The position numbers and the translations under genes are program-made. This document shows positions 1-11,729 of a stretch of 64,000 bases of DNA, piece after piece. The notes beneath the pieces are model-generated. The model did no database searches. It had not been told where the DNA came from and worked only from the letters and a program-made list of their open reading frames with translations. The DNA comes from Alligator mississippiensis. Its lineage: Eukaryota > Chordata > Crocodylia > Alligatoridae. The stretch covers positions 21,271,001-21,335,000 of the forward strand of contig NC_081827.1 in assembly GCF_030867095.1 (NCBI RefSeq), in the 5' to 3' direction. How positions within the stretch are numbered: position 1 is the first letter of the stretch; each line of letters opens with the position of its first letter.

Positions 1-2
1 GT

Positions 3-208
3 GCTCTTTCAGGATTTACTTGACTTGGGTATTTGTGTTATAAAGTGAGGTTCCTGAAAAAGATGCTTAAACCATAGAAATATTATGTAAATATGTATGT
101 ATTGCACAGATGTTGATTTTTTATAACTGTGATACAAATTATACAATAAAATCTGGCCCTTTAAGAACAGAATGAAACTGCCTGGTGTGAACTCTGGCAA
201 CAGCTGGA
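3..208 (+). repeat. direct repeat, left copy (possible LTR or duplicated segment)
   Basis: About 205 bp containing tgacttgggtatttgtgtta, gcacagatgttgattttta and aataaaatctggccctttaa is repeated at 2483-2687 with roughly 85-90% identity. It continues to the window edge, so its true left border is not seen. An AATAAA sits inside. The copies could be terminal repeats or fragments of one transposon inserted twice. Confidence 0.7.
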
Positions 209-2482
209 GAGTTCATGCAGCATGTGCATGTGTGTGCTGTTACTGCAGCAACAGGCAGGCAGTAGCTATGCCAGGTTTGGATTATACTAAGATAACAAAA
301 GGTCTTGACAATCTGAGTCTTGCAATTAGTATGTAATAAATCCCTAGTTTCTGCAGGTTTATTTTTATGAGTTTCTTCAAAACATCCTAGTTGAGCAGAA
401 ACTGAAAACTTCTTGTTTGCACTACAAGCTGTCTGTCTCCTAGCAGAGCGGCGCTTTCTGTCTAGGATCAGTTGGCTGCAAAATATATAGGATTTTATTC
501 CAATGTAAGTAGCACAACAACCAGAGGTTGGATCAGGAATATCCTGCAGCATACAGGAAAGGAAACTATTTAGCTCAGAGATCATTCAGCTGAATAATCC
601 CATCCAGGTAGGTAAGAACAACCCAGATGCAGAAGAACTTAACAGGAAAATCAACAGGAAGCTTTATTAGCTTGAAGTAACATGGAACAAAACCATCTGC
701 AAGAAAAAAACCCAAACAAACCAATAGAGCAATTTAAAGCCAAGCAAATCAGGGCTCCTAGTGAAAAAATAATAAAGGAACACAACTTCAGATAGATCTA
801 AACCTGCTAGAGGACTTAGAAAAGATCTCAGAATTGTAAAATTACAGAATTACTGGCAATTCTGGACAAAAGGAATGTTTAGTCTCGAACACAACATTGG
901 AAATGGATTGAAGCAGATACCAGAGCAGTTGTGATTTATGAAATCAGCTCAAGATCAAAACTCAAAGTAATTTTTTAGGGAAAGAGTGATCTTAACTTTG
1001 TCAGAGTAAGGCAGATCCTTCAAACACAAAATAATAAAATATCAGCTACCACCAAGAAACCAGACATTCACTGCATTTCTTTGTGTGTGTAATAGATGCT
1101 GCTTGCATGAGGAAAAAAAAAAAGCAAGCTAGTAAAATATTAGCCTAAGTTGTCTTAATGTAATTTCAGCATATTTTGATTGGGTTGCACCCTTAGAATG
1201 ACAGGATTCAAATGTAGTTGATGAACCTTGTCTGAAAAAAATGGAATATTGCTTGTAGCACTGTAGCATTAAAAGCTGGCATTATCAAAAATAAAAGAAA
1301 GATCAAATATGCAACTGCGGCCACTGCATATCAAAGCTGTGCATTCTGCTTTAAAAGGAAAAAAAAAAAGAACTTGCCACGCATAAACTGTTCCTCATTG
1401 CATCAATTGCCAGCCAAAAGGATGTGTTCAAGGTGTCTTCAGAAAAAGTATTATTTCAAGGGATTGTCAAATGTAGCACAGAGGAAAATTTAAATCCATA
1501 CATGATATCCAGCAGTGCCCAAAAGAGAATACTAAATGATGAAGTGGCTCAATTTTGTTGATTTTCAAAGCTAGAAGATTCTCCTAACTCACAGAAAAGT
1601 TGAAAGCTACCTGGAAGAAATGTTTAGTGCAGTGTTATTTGAGTGACAGGAAAGTAGCAGCAAAAAAGAAGTAGCAGTAAAAAGGGACAACTGTGTTTTC
1701 AACGATTAAAAGAGGCCATTTCCCAGAGCTGAACGTGGGACCTGCCAGAGCATTCTTAGATATTAAACAGGAAGCCAGATGCAAAAGCAATGAGTTACAT
1801 GAAAGGTCTTTAATACTGTGCAAAAATGTTCTGCAATAGGATTCCAGGCATCACCACCTACCGCAAACCATACCACAAAGATAGGGCTCTCTACTCCGAT
1901 TTGTTGAGAGATGGAGAAGCCTACAATAGACTCCAGGGTCAATGAATAGATTATTAGGGTGATTTACGGCAAGGCACCCTGTATGCAACTTTAAAATTCA
2001 ATACTTCACAGCGAGGTAAAATAAGAAAAGCTGTGGAGAGTTTAATTAGTGGAAAGGCCAAAAGGCAAATGTTTGTTTGCACAGTCAAGAAAGGGACAAG
2101 AAACCATTTCCAACAAACAGCTGGAAAGTGTATAACAAGAGGGAGACAGATGTACTTTTTGAATCAAATGAACCACCACAATACCCTGAAGTTCCCGATC
2201 TTAGAAAACACCTAGTACTTATCCCAAAAGAAAGTGTTGACAGACTATCACCATCTTAAAACATGGCAAATCAGTCAACCATGAGCTCCATCCATGCTCC
2301 TGGGGCCAGACTGCCTGAACTAGTCAGTTTAAAGCCACCTGCAGCATAAAGATAGTCTCAAGTCCATCAGCTAAGAGCTAGACTGACTTTGGTGAACCAG
2401 GACTTCACTTACACAAAGTCTGAGCTAGTGTCAAGTTCCTCTTCTTTAACTATAGCAGATGGGTGGCAGTGTGTAGTTCTCT
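209..2482. other. DNA between the direct repeats, no gene seen
   Basis: AT-rich, with many poly-A runs and no frame longer than about 150 codons. The longest - strand frame (139-585) overlaps the left direct repeat and shows no recognisable domain. No gag-pol-like motifs, primer-binding site or protease/polymerase signature can be read. Confidence 0.6.
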
Positions 2483-2687
2483 GCCCTTCCCGGCTTTGCT
2501 TGACTTGGGCATTTGTGCTATAGAGTAAGGTTCCTGAAAAAAATGCTTAAAAAATAGAAATATTGTGCAAATATGTATGTATTGCACAGATGTTGATTTT
2601 TATAACTATGGTACAAATTATAAAATAAAATCTGGCCCTTTAAAAGCAGAATGAAACTGCATGGTGTGAACACTGTCAACAGCTGGG
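2483..2687 (+). repeat. direct repeat, right copy
   Basis: It matches 3-208 in the same orientation: cttgacttgggcatttgtgc, gttcctgaaaaaaatgctta, gtatgtattgcacagatgtt, ctggccctttaaaagcagaa. Homology ends at 'aacagctgg' in both copies. Confidence 0.7.
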
Positions 2688-2689
2688 GT

Positions 2690-3384
2690 CCTAGACCTGG
2701 AGTCCAACAGCTGGACACATATGGCACTTAGATTGGTTTAAATACAATTTAAACCTGAAGTGGACAGATATACAAACTTATTCAACTGGTTTAAAGTTGT
2801 CTAGAATAATGAAAAAGTGTGCTTGGAATATCAAGTACTATTTTGAACTAGTTCACTGTAAGTTGGTTCAGTGTCACGTATGGATAACAAACGTTCTGTG
2901 ACATGGGTTTGGTCAGTCCTACAAACATTATGTTTTACCCATCTCACACTGCATTGCTCTTCACTCCTTCCCCACTGCTGGAACTGGCCATTCTTGTATG
3001 TAGTCAGAACTCAATTGCCACTCTTTTTTCCCCTTTGTTAGCAATTTTTTCAATAAGCTTCCTTTCACTGCTTGTTTAATAAAAGCTATCTTTCTGACAA
3101 TCAGGTTTGTCCTCACCCCCTACTAGACTGCATCCCCTCAGCATATCCCATTATGAAACCCAAATCATGGGTCCAAGCACTCCACTCCTCCCCAGCCACC
3201 CCAAGTCAGGCAAGCCATGTTATATTCCAGTCATTTGCAGGTTATTAAAGTTTGCTGAACTCATGTTTAGGAGAGAAGGGAAAGTAGAAATGTGAAAATG
3301 TTGTCAGCCACAGGTCACTCATCCTCCAAAGCAGGCGTGCAAGAATCCCTCCTCCTTCCTCACCCCAGTTCACCCACTGAGAAC
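2690..3384. other. unassigned sequence with LTR-like polyadenylation wording
   Basis: No gene. At 3040-3105 there is 'caataagcttcctttcactg', 'cttgtttaataaaagctatc', reminiscent of an R-U5 boundary of a long terminal repeat. A second copy is not found, so it stays unassigned. Confidence 0.4.
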
Positions 3385-4385
3385 TGGGGTTAGTGGCAGC
3401 CACTTAATGCAGCCCGCGCCAAGTGCCAGGAAGATTGTGGTGCTGCTGCTGGCCCCAGCCTGCAGCGGCAGCTTGCTGAAACCCAGTGCACAGATCGGGG
3501 GGGGGGGGTCCATGCCCCCCAGGAAGAGCTGGAGGAATGATCAGAGAGCTTGGGAATCAAATCAGAAGCTGGGGAATCAAGCCAGGAACTGGGGGAAAGT
3601 TCAGGTCCCTGAACATGTTCCTGGTTCAATTCCCCAGGTCCCTAGTCTTAACCCCAACTCTCAGATCACTTCCCCCAGCTCTTCCCAGAGGGCACGGGCC
3701 CCCACATGATGCAGGAAAACAACAAGCTGCCACTGCTAGCTGGGCATGGCAGTGGCTCTGGGCTATTTCCACAGCTGGCAGCAGCAGCCTACTGAAACCC
3801 TGCATATAGATCTGGGGGCCATGCCCCTTGGGAAGAGCTGGGGGAATGATCAGAGAGCTGGGGAATTGAACCAGGAGCTCTGGCTGACACATGGATCCAC
3901 CCCAGCTCTGGGACAGGCATGGCACCCTGCCAAGCCACACTGCACCTGCATGATGGTGTGGGTGCCAGGTGCTGAGGCAATCCCTGCTATTTCCCACTGC
4001 CCCCCACTGTGTGGGGTGCTTCTGCCATGAACGCCCAGAGGCCCTAATTGTTGCTGCCAGAGCTGGTGAGTGTGTGGCCTTTTTTTTTTAAAGCTCTGCA
4101 CTTACTGGTTCTGGAGCATGCAGATGACAGCATGCTGCCACTGCCAGCTGAGACCAGCACCCGAGTCTGCCTGGCGCAGCCCACAAAAAGCATCGGGAAG
4201 AACCCAGTGCTGGCACTGGCCTCAGCCGGCAGCGGGAGCAAGCTGTCAACCTGAAGACAGATCCTAGGGCCTGTGCCCCCTGGGAGGGCTGTGGGGCTGT
4301 GCCAGACTCCTCCTGAGGAGAGCAGGCCCCGGATCTGCATGCGGGATGACAGCAGGCTGCTGTTGCTGGCAAGTGATACTAGTTT
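3385..4385. repeat. GC-rich repeat-derived block
   Basis: Here Gln/Pro-like open frames arise from low-complexity DNA, not genes. A module (gggaagagctgggggaatga, tcagagagctggggaattga) occurs at 3520-3600 and again at 3830-3885, and an inverted version (cagatcacttcccccagctc) at 3663. It contains a 10-G run at 3497-3507. It is most likely the interior of the adjacent hAT-like element or another transposon. No boundaries are defined. Confidence 0.5.
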
Positions 4386-4708
4386 TACTTTGAACAGTTT
4401 GAGGTGCAGTTTCACAGAACCCCTGGAACCTATCTCCTTGAAACTTGGCACACTTCATGCCTATAGAAGGGACTACTATCCCTGCAGTTCTCATCTAAAT
4501 CAGGCACAAAATAACAATGTTATAGGCATTTACACGATTCCCCATTATAGCCTATGGGCAAAGCGTCAAACAGTGTTAAAACCGTTTCATGGTTTTGATG
4601 AAATGAAATGGAACAGTCTTCAAAATGGTGAAACAAAACACTGTCCCTTCAAAATGGTGAGACCGAAGTTGAAGTTGAATCAAAACAGTGCTGTTTCACA
4701 CAGCCCTG
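4386..4708. mobile_element. inverted partner of the 4769 hAT-like element
   Basis: Read in reverse, this stretch starts CAGGGCTGTGTGAAACAGCA and runs through 'cccataggctataatgggga' and 'tttcaaggagatag' to 'aaactgcacctcaaactg'. That is the same order as the element starting at 4769. Two related elements thus lie head to head, about 60 bp apart. The far end of this copy is not clear; the GC-rich sequence 3385-4385 may be its interior. Confidence 0.65.
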
Positions 4709-4768
4709 CTGGTTTTAGATCAAATATGTGTTCAATGTGCACTTTATCTTTGGCTGCAGTGTAACTAT

Positions 4769-6081
4769 TAGGGCTATGCGAAAAAGCACCGTTTTCATTT
4801 TGATTTCCATTTTGCCATTTTGATGGGAAATTGTTTTATTTTGAGTTTTGTTTCATTTTGAAAAACTGTCCTGTTTCGTTTCATCAAAACTGTTTCGCTG
4901 TTTTGACTCTGTTTCAAGGTTTCACCCATAGGTTACAATGGGGAAGCCGAAACTGCCTATAACCTTGTCATTTTTTGGCAGATTTGGGTGAAAACAGTAG
5001 GCATGGTAGCCCCTTCTGAGGGTGTGAAGCCTGCCAGGTTTCAAGGAGATAGGTGCAGGGGTTTCTGGAAAACTGCACCTCAGGCTGCTAACAAGCAAAA
5101 CTCGTGACACGTGTGACTGTGTGTGTGTTAAGGTTCAGCAGGGTGAAAACTGCAGGCATGGTAGCCCCTGGTGAGGCCATGAAGCTTGACAGGTTTCACT
5201 GAGATAGGTGAAGGGGTTTCTGGGAAACTGCACCTCAAAATCTTGAAAGCAAAACTCATGTCACTTGTAAGTGAGAAGGCACAGGGAGCTGAGAAAAGCA
5301 GCTCTGGTAGCCCCTGCTGAGGCCACAAAGCCTGCCATGTTTCAAAGAGATAGATGCAGGGCTTTCTGGGAAACTGCACCTCAAGCTTCTGACAAGCAAA
5401 ATGCATGTCATGTGTGTGTGTTAAGGCCCAGGGGGGTGAAAACTGCAGAAAGAGTAGCCCCTGCTGAGGCCATGAAGCCTTCCAGCTTTCAAGGAGATAG
5501 GTGCAGGAGTTTCTGGGAAACTGTACCTCAGGCTGCTGACAAGCAAAACTCATGACACGTATGACTGTGTGTGTGTGTTAAGGAGTGTCCTGACTGGTGC
5601 TGGGGCCTCTGCGTGACATGGTAGTGTGCCCCAATGAGGTCTCCTCCTCCCCTACAGCCTCAGTCCGTTCTACCACTTTAAATAGCAACAGGTAAGTAAG
5701 CAGTACAGTAGCATCAGCAGCATCTCAGGCAGCCAAACTGTCACAGACTAGAGCCTTTCTTTCCTTTCCTGCAAGAGCTTCTTCTCCAGCAGCTGCCAGA
5801 GAACATTCCTGGATCGTAGCTGCTGGCCAGCTATACAGTCAATATCCCAGCAGTCCTTCCCTGCATCCCCCACTCCCTCTACTTAATTTCTGTTTCCCTG
5901 CAAGCAAGCCCAGCTTCACAACTTGAAATGTTTAGAAAGTTTTGAAATGTTTCAATGGCCTACATTTCGTTTCGAGGCTGTTTCGAAGACTTTCGTTTCA
6001 TTTCGATTTTGCCGTTTCAAGCTCAAAAAGGGTCGAAACAGCATTGAAATGAAACACCCAGTGAAATTTTGCACAGCCCTA
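4769..6081. mobile_element. hAT-like non-autonomous element with internal tandem array
   Basis: The left end TAGGGCTATGCGAAAAAGCA mirrors the right end GAAATTTTGCACAGCCCTA. The flanks GTAACTAT (4761-4768) and GCAACCGT (6082-6089) agree at 5 of 8 positions, all differences being transitions. The termini are shared with the element at 36766-37827, so they are one TIR group. The core has about four tandem units of roughly 147-154 bp (4980-5590), each with 'ggtagcccct', 'tttcaaggagata' and 'tgcacctc'. Outer parts are rich in TTTCGTTTC-like motifs. No protein is encoded. Confidence 0.72.
4980..5590. repeat. tandem array, about 4 units of 147-154 bp
   Basis: The motif gtagcccct recurs at about 5006, 5160, 5307 and 5454. 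Each unit runs through 'gaggccatgaagc', 'tttcaaggagataggtgcag', 'tttctgggaaactgcacctc' and 'caagcaaaactcatg', usually ending in a TG run. Units are about 80-90% alike by eye. The array is internal to the hAT-like element rather than a free satellite. Confidence 0.75.
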
Positions 6082-6089
6082 GCAACCGT

Positions 6090-7403
6090 GTTTCCCAGCC
6101 AAGATGAACCATAAAGAACCCTCCAGTATTGCACAGAAAAGGTTCCCTTTACTTAAATACTAATCCAAGAAATAGCCTCGAGAAATAGTTTATCACTGTA
6201 ACAACTGACAGCAGTTGGTCAGCCTGTTTTTTCTACTTGTCTCTCTGTATTAGGAAACCTGAAAACTTCCGCCTCCTAAAACAAATATCCTGGCATTTTT
6301 AACTTCAGATAAAGTAATCACCACAAACTTATATCCTGAGAAAGGCTTTCATTTGTACTAACACAACACATTTAGCCTTGTTTTTTTTATGTCTATATCT
6401 CTAAGCTATTTCTGTTATCTGCTGGGAAATTAGTTCCAGGCTTAAGGAAAAGCAACCTGCTTTTGCATTGTGCAAGTGCTCATTTCATTAGGCCCTGAAC
6501 TCTTACAAGTGTCCTTGGAAATGAAATGCTATATTAGATCATACTGGGGGTCTCTTAACTCTAGATACTGTATCCCACAGTGGCCGGTACCAGATTTTTT
6601 TCAGGAAACACCAGTAGGGAAAATAAATAAGGTCCCTGCTACCCCATAGGGAATCCGTGGCAAGGAATTCCATTTTTGGAAGTCTTGTGTCTTCAAGCAT
6701 GGGGATTTTTCAATATAGTCTGATATACACAATGGATGTTTTCAATTCACCCCTGTCTAGAGGGCCAGCACTTGAGGCAAAACATTTATTCTCATTCCCC
6801 AGGGGAATCCAGAAGTGGAGTCCGTTTTGGCAACAAGCTCTGACTGAGCCCACACTACAGTCCAGTCACAAGCTCATGCCTCAAAACCACAGTGGAAACA
6901 CTCTTCCTGACGTCTTGCTGCTGTAGTTTTGGAACCCTCTGGTGGTACGAATGCTACGCAGTGCTAACCTGCCTCAGAGCTTACTGCAGGAGTGAGTACC
7001 AGAAAGCACACACGATTGAAGCTACATTTATTTTCTTTTTTCTTCTGTTTTCTTAGTGGGGTTGTTTCCTGTCTCAAGAATAAAATCACCCCCGACACAA
7101 AAATAGTTTGCATACAAAACATGTGAATTTTACTGGATTTTAACCAGAGATAAAATCCAAATCTTAGCCAACTGGGATAAGCCTAAGGAAGTGTCAGATA
7201 CTGTTATTTAATCAGTTGGTTTTGTTAAGTTCATTAAAATGTTGGTCAATCAAGAGATTTTGAGTGGAAGCCATTTTGACCCAGCGGGCTTTATTACTAG
7301 CCCAGGTAATTAGGGGCTTCTTGGATTGAAGGAGGTGAGGGCAGGCTGAAATTAGGACAGTATAAAGGAGAGATGCACAACTTTCTCACCTATACTTGCC
7401 TTG
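6090..7403. other. intergenic, nothing recognised
   Basis: I see no exon with supported splice sites, no transposon ends and no tandem array here. It has ordinary AT-rich composition. Short open frames (for example 6657-6926) show no family signature. Confidence 0.6.
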
Positions 7404-7722
7404 CCCTAGTCTACTAAAACCCCCACGTCCTTCTCAGCAGTACTGCTACATAACTAGTTATTCCCCAGTCTGCATTTGTGCGGCACTTGTCCTTATTGAA
7501 CCTTATCTAGTGGATTTCAGACCAGTTTAACCAGGTCACTTTGGATCCTAGAGTCTGCAACTCTACCCAACTTGGTGTCATCAGCAACTTTGCTAAACAT
7601 GCACTCAATCTCATCCTCAATATCATTAATGAAAGTGTTAAACAAGATAAAACCCAGGACAGACTCCTCGAGGAACCCCGCTTGTTACCTCCTCCCAACT
7701 AGACATGTTCGTCTGAATCCTC
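7404..7722 (-). mobile_element. CR1 internal fragment
   Basis: This matches the CR1 reverse-transcriptase to C-terminal region in reverse: cttgtccttattgaacctta, ttggtgtcatcagcaacttt, aatgaaagtgttaaacaaga, cctcgaggaacccc. Neither CR1 end is present. Reading on the - strand gives pieces of the FADD-upstream region, with many stops. Confidence 0.78.
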
Positions 7723-9716
7723 ATAAGCTGAGGAGAGTTTCTAATTAGGACTCTCAAATCCGGGGTAAGAAAACGGGCATTTCAATGCCTTACAACTCTT
7801 GCACAAGGCACTAACAGGAGCAACCAAACTTGAGCAGCAGTCTCATACCTGACATTTTTACTGATATCTGTAAAATGCTGACAACCATTTCCTCTCTTAC
7901 GCCAACACTGTTTTTATTTGTAGCTAGCAAAGACCACTTTTGTGGTTATAAATCAACTGAAAACTCCTTATACAGGATGTTTTTATCTTAAATCTTGTAA
8001 ATAGGCCTTCCGTAGCAACCTGCACCCATCCAGCAGAACCACTTTATTCTTGTTCAGATAAGCTGTCTACTTAATGCTGTATCTGGTAAATGTGCATTCC
8101 TGCTGCTGTTGCTTCTGCTGCTTTCGCTCAGCCTTACCCATGAGTCGTTTCACTTATGCCAAGTTTCTGTTGCGTGCTCAGTCTAACTATGGGTGCAAAC
8201 GCTATGTTTTTACTACATAGTAAGTTGACTTTATGTCATAGTAAAAGTGAAGTAGACACATTGTGCACAGTTCTACTATACAATGTGTCACTCAAGTGCA
8301 AGGTAAAATTACCTTTCAATAAATGTGCATTAATTTTACAGGACCTGTACTCCTGCTACTGGAAGGAAGAAAGGGCAGTATTGCAGAGGACAGGCTAGGA
8401 AATGCAGCTTGCAAAAAAAATGAATTGCAGGGATCTAAGAAATTAATAAAGGGATTGAGAACCCTGTTGCTGATTTGGATAATTGGAAATACTTGGGCCT
8501 TTTCTCCCCAGGATGTCCAGTCAGGTGATGGGAAGGGGGCAGAGCCCAGGGCTCAGTCCAGCCCAAATCCCCATGAGTGCAGGAGCTCTGCAGGGAGCAG
8601 AATACAAACATGCCAGTTATGTGTTTTGGGTTAATGTTAAGGTTTGGGGTGGCTTAAAGGTGAGGAACAGGCCATGAAGAGGTGCCTGAGGGAGGATGCT
8701 GTTACTGAGGGTGCCAGGGAGACACCCTGCATACTGGGGCTGTGGTCCAAAGACAAGTGCAGGGAGGCAGAGCCAAGGACCTGGTGTAGAGAGAGCCAGA
8801 CAATCATGCAGCCATTTTAAGCTGTGGACTTGGGGGGCCTGACATGTTCACCCCAGACTGTGGCCTGGAGCACTATGCCAGGGGAATAATAGCCTCAGCC
8901 TGTTTGGGCCTGGCAAAAGGCAGCTGCCCCAGGAGAGAGAGGGCTGAGGCCAAAGAGCACAAAGGGGCCCAAGGGGCTGATGTCAAAGCAAAATGCCCAG
9001 AACTAGAGGAGCCGCTGGTAGAGCGCCTCAGTGCAGTGCTGCAGTATGAGGGGCTAAAGCCCAGACAGAGCCTTGCCGGGGCCGGGGACCTGGTAGCAGA
9101 CAAGAGCAAAATAGCAAGACCAAACGCTCAGGAGCATGGATCAAGCAGACTGGAGGCTTGATGCTGAGCAGAATGGAGCCAGGCACCACAACCTAACTCC
9201 GGTTCTCCGAAGGCAGCCTCCCAAAGATACACATTTTAACTTTGAGATGTGGCAGGTAAGAAAGCGAGGCCAAATTATAGAAGGTGGAGAAGGAGAATAG
9301 GCATAGTGTGGCCCCGAGGGGTGCTACAGTCCCCCTGGGGATGCCCCCCATTACAGAAGATGACCAAGTCCAACGTGCGGTGCCCACACACCTAGGTACT
9401 TTCATCCCAGCCTAGTTATTGGCTCAGTGCAACTGGCTCTTTCTGCCACCTAGTGGCCAATCAGTGTCATAGTGCCTACTGCAGATACAGGTGGTTGTGT
9501 GTCTGTTCTTTACTACTGTTCCTTATTAGTGAATTCATTATAGCGTAAAATCCAGAGTAAATTACTGTGCAGTAATAGTGTTGTGTACCTTATGTTTTTA
9601 CCCCTAATCCTAAAACAGGAGAGAAGAGAGAGAAGTGTTGAGAAAGGAAGATTCCTGGAAAGAACAATGTGCCAATACAAAAAGCAAAAAACCCAGCTTA
9701 CCATGTACTTGCCTTT
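7723..9716. other. intergenic, GC-richer patch 8510-9480
   Basis: Mostly unremarkable. From about 8510 to 9480 the DNA is richer in G+C and gives short open frames on both strands (8844-9161 and 8873-9109 overlap), a sign of base composition rather than coding. It may be degraded transposon or LTR sequence; no ends are found. Confidence 0.5.
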
Positions 9717-9883
9717 CTATCCAGCACTGTGCCTAGACTCCTGGCAACCCTGGGCAAACTTTTAGCATCAGGCCCTCCTTCGCCACAGATAATGATAACA
9801 ATATATATATTTTTTAATTACCATTTTCAGGCCCCATTTTTCTCCGGGCCCCGGGCGGCTGCCTATGCCTGTGTCCAGCCCTG
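9717..9883 (-). repeat. copy 1 of an unassigned 170-bp interspersed repeat
   Basis: In reverse this reads 'cagggctggacacaggcata', 'aaaatggtaattaaaaaata', 'gttatcattatctgtggcga', 'gctaaaagtttgcccagggt', 'tctaggcacagtgctggata'. The same order occurs at 18081-18260 on the + strand. Ends beginning CAG..CTGGA suggest a non-autonomous DNA element, but no target duplication is clear. Confidence 0.6.
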
Positions 9884-10824
9884 TTTATATCACTACCATG
9901 TCAGTGCTCTAATTCCTTGAATCCAAATACAAAAGAAGGAAGTAAAAAAAAAAAAAAAGCTAAATAATTATTGTGCAAAAATAGCTGCTATGAAGCCTCA
10001 TAGAAAAAGCTTGGAGTATCTTCAGGGAAGTTCCATTCACTACTGATGAGAGTCAACTAGGATTTGATGGCAAATCTACTGGGGAAGTTAGAGAACCCTT
10101 CCTGAGTTGCTCCAAAGTAATTTCCTAGTTGACTCTAGTGGTACTACCCTTTTTCTCTTCCATTCTTGCCCCTCCTAAGCCCAAGACCTGAATAACTATT
10201 GAAAAGAACAGATTACCACATGATTAAAGGGTGAAGGATGAGTGCCCAGCTGGAAGCAGTCTCTGAGGTCCTTATAATTTTCTGTGAAATAATGAAATGA
10301 CTTTGTTGTGATCTGGCACTTACTGTCCAGCAGTGTGGTGTACCATTTCACTGTAGTGTTCAGGGAGCAGAAGGAAGCTATAGTTAGGACCTTTGGAAAG
10401 AGGCAGGACTCTTTTGAGGATATTGGTGGGCAAGTAAATATATAGAATGATGTTAACAAATGCCTGAGTCTGTGTGCAAAATGAAGAAACCTTACTGTTC
10501 AAAACACAAATAGTAGGTTTCTAAAGGGCTTTGCCCTTTATTATTTAGTTTGTATGTTAAGGATGCAACATAGAAAGAAATGTAGGACAGGAAGGCACCT
10601 CAGGAGACACTTCAAGCTTGCTGGCAGGCATGTCACAAATTAGCCCCATACCATCCTCAAGTACCACTCTGATCCCCTTCCTCATCTGCTCTGCTTCTGT
10701 TTCCTGCCCTCTCTGCTGCTGTGCTGCCTGCCCCTTCCTGATCTGTCGTGTGCCACCCAGAACAGCTCCCCATGCCACTTGTGGCACTCGTCCTGCAGTT
10801 TGGCCACCCCTAGTCTAGTCCATC
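9884..10824. other. intergenic, nothing recognised
   Basis: An A15 run near 9944, otherwise ordinary sequence. Short frames on both strands around 10196-10818 lack recognisable domains. Confidence 0.55.
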
Positions 10825-11260
10825 CCCTGCGCTAAGGCAGTATCAGTATACCTACCTGGCAGATCATCACGACAGACGTTTATCTGTCCCATTCTTAAAA
10901 ACCTCCAATAAAGGGGTAGCACAACCTCCTTAGGTAGCCTGCTCTAGTGCTGATGATGCTTTCCTAATACTTAACCTAACTCCTGGTTAATGCACATTAA
11001 GCTGATCTCTGCTTTCCTACTCCCTACAGCTAACCGATGTTGTCTTTATAACAACTTTTTACTTGTTTGAAGATCATGATCATGTCCCTTCTCAGTCTCT
11101 TCTTTTCTAAACAAGACCATTTCTTTCACCATTGCCTTACAAATCATAGATTTAAAATGCTGATCAATTTTGTTACTGTCCTTTGGACTCTCCTTAATTT
11201 GTCTACATCTTTCTTAAAGTGTGTTCCCCAAATCAGCTGAGGCTTTACCAACTCAAAGAC
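10825..11260 (-). mobile_element. old CR1/L3-type fragment, 3' part
   Basis: Diverged CR1 sequence: tagtccatcccctgcgctaa, attcttaaaaacctccaata, gtcccttctcagtctcttct, cccaaatcagctgaggcttt. It probably continues at 11730-11890 after an interruption. It is one of the oldest LINE copies in the window by its divergence. Confidence 0.65.
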
Positions 11261-11441
11261 AAGTTAAGCATCTGCCAAAGTCTAACAGCCCATCAGACCT
11301 ATGTGGTAACAGCATACTCATTTCTACAACTATCAGCATAAAAGGGAACATTAGGACTAGCTTACATCTAACTGCTGAATGATCAGCTATTAATTTGATA
11401 GCTGGGACAAGGCAAGGGACAATTTCAGAACAGGATGAGAG

Positions 11442-11641
11442 CAGGGTTCGAATTACGCTTTGACTGGGGGGGGGGGGGGTCCTGAAAAAAAAATGGACTG
11501 CCCATAACAATGCCCTAATAAAATCAGATCCACCCCACCAGATTTTCAAATCTTATGGGGGGCCTCTCATCACTTATGGGGGAGGGGCCTCAGCTCCCCC
11601 CCCCCCACCACCACCCAAGCTCCTCCATAATTCAAACCCTG
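11442..11641. mobile_element. small hAT-like non-autonomous element (200 bp)
   Basis: The terminal inverted repeats are CAGGGTTCGAATTA at the left and TAATTCAAACCCTG at the right. The flanks are GATGAGAG (11434-11441) and GACAAGAG (11642-11649), an 8-bp target duplication matching at 6 of 8 positions with two transitions. CAGG ends plus an 8-bp duplication are hAT features. The interior has G14 and C-rich runs and no coding potential. Confidence 0.72.
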
Positions 11642-11729
11642 GACAAGAGCAAGCCTCCAGCTTATGTCTCTTGAGCCAGAACAAGACATCTTAATTGTTC
11701 TGCCAGGGGATGGAATAATTCCTTCACAC

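Noticed and set aside
139..585. 148-codon open frame on the - strand
   Set aside because: It overlaps the left direct repeat, is Cys/Thr-rich without a recognisable domain, and has no splice or promoter support.
3040..3110. Possible retroviral LTR end with AATAAA
   Set aside because: No second copy, no TG...CA ends and no retroviral coding sequence nearby.
3390..4764. Cluster of overlapping open frames on both strands (up to 163 codons)
   Set aside because: They lie in GC-rich repeat-derived DNA and in the inverted hAT-like copy. Frames on both strands overlap, and the peptides are low-complexity.
5128..5555. 141-codon - strand frame with repeated peptide blocks
   Set aside because: The peptide repetition simply reflects the tandem DNA units of about 150 bp.
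8844..9161. 105-codon open frame in a GC-richer patch
   Set aside because: The antisense strand is also open (8873-9109), there is no family motif, and no exon structure is visible.
11442..11455. tRNA-like B box (gggttcgaatt)
   Set aside because: It is the terminal inverted repeat of a hAT element, mirrored at 11628-11641; there is no A box or cloverleaf.
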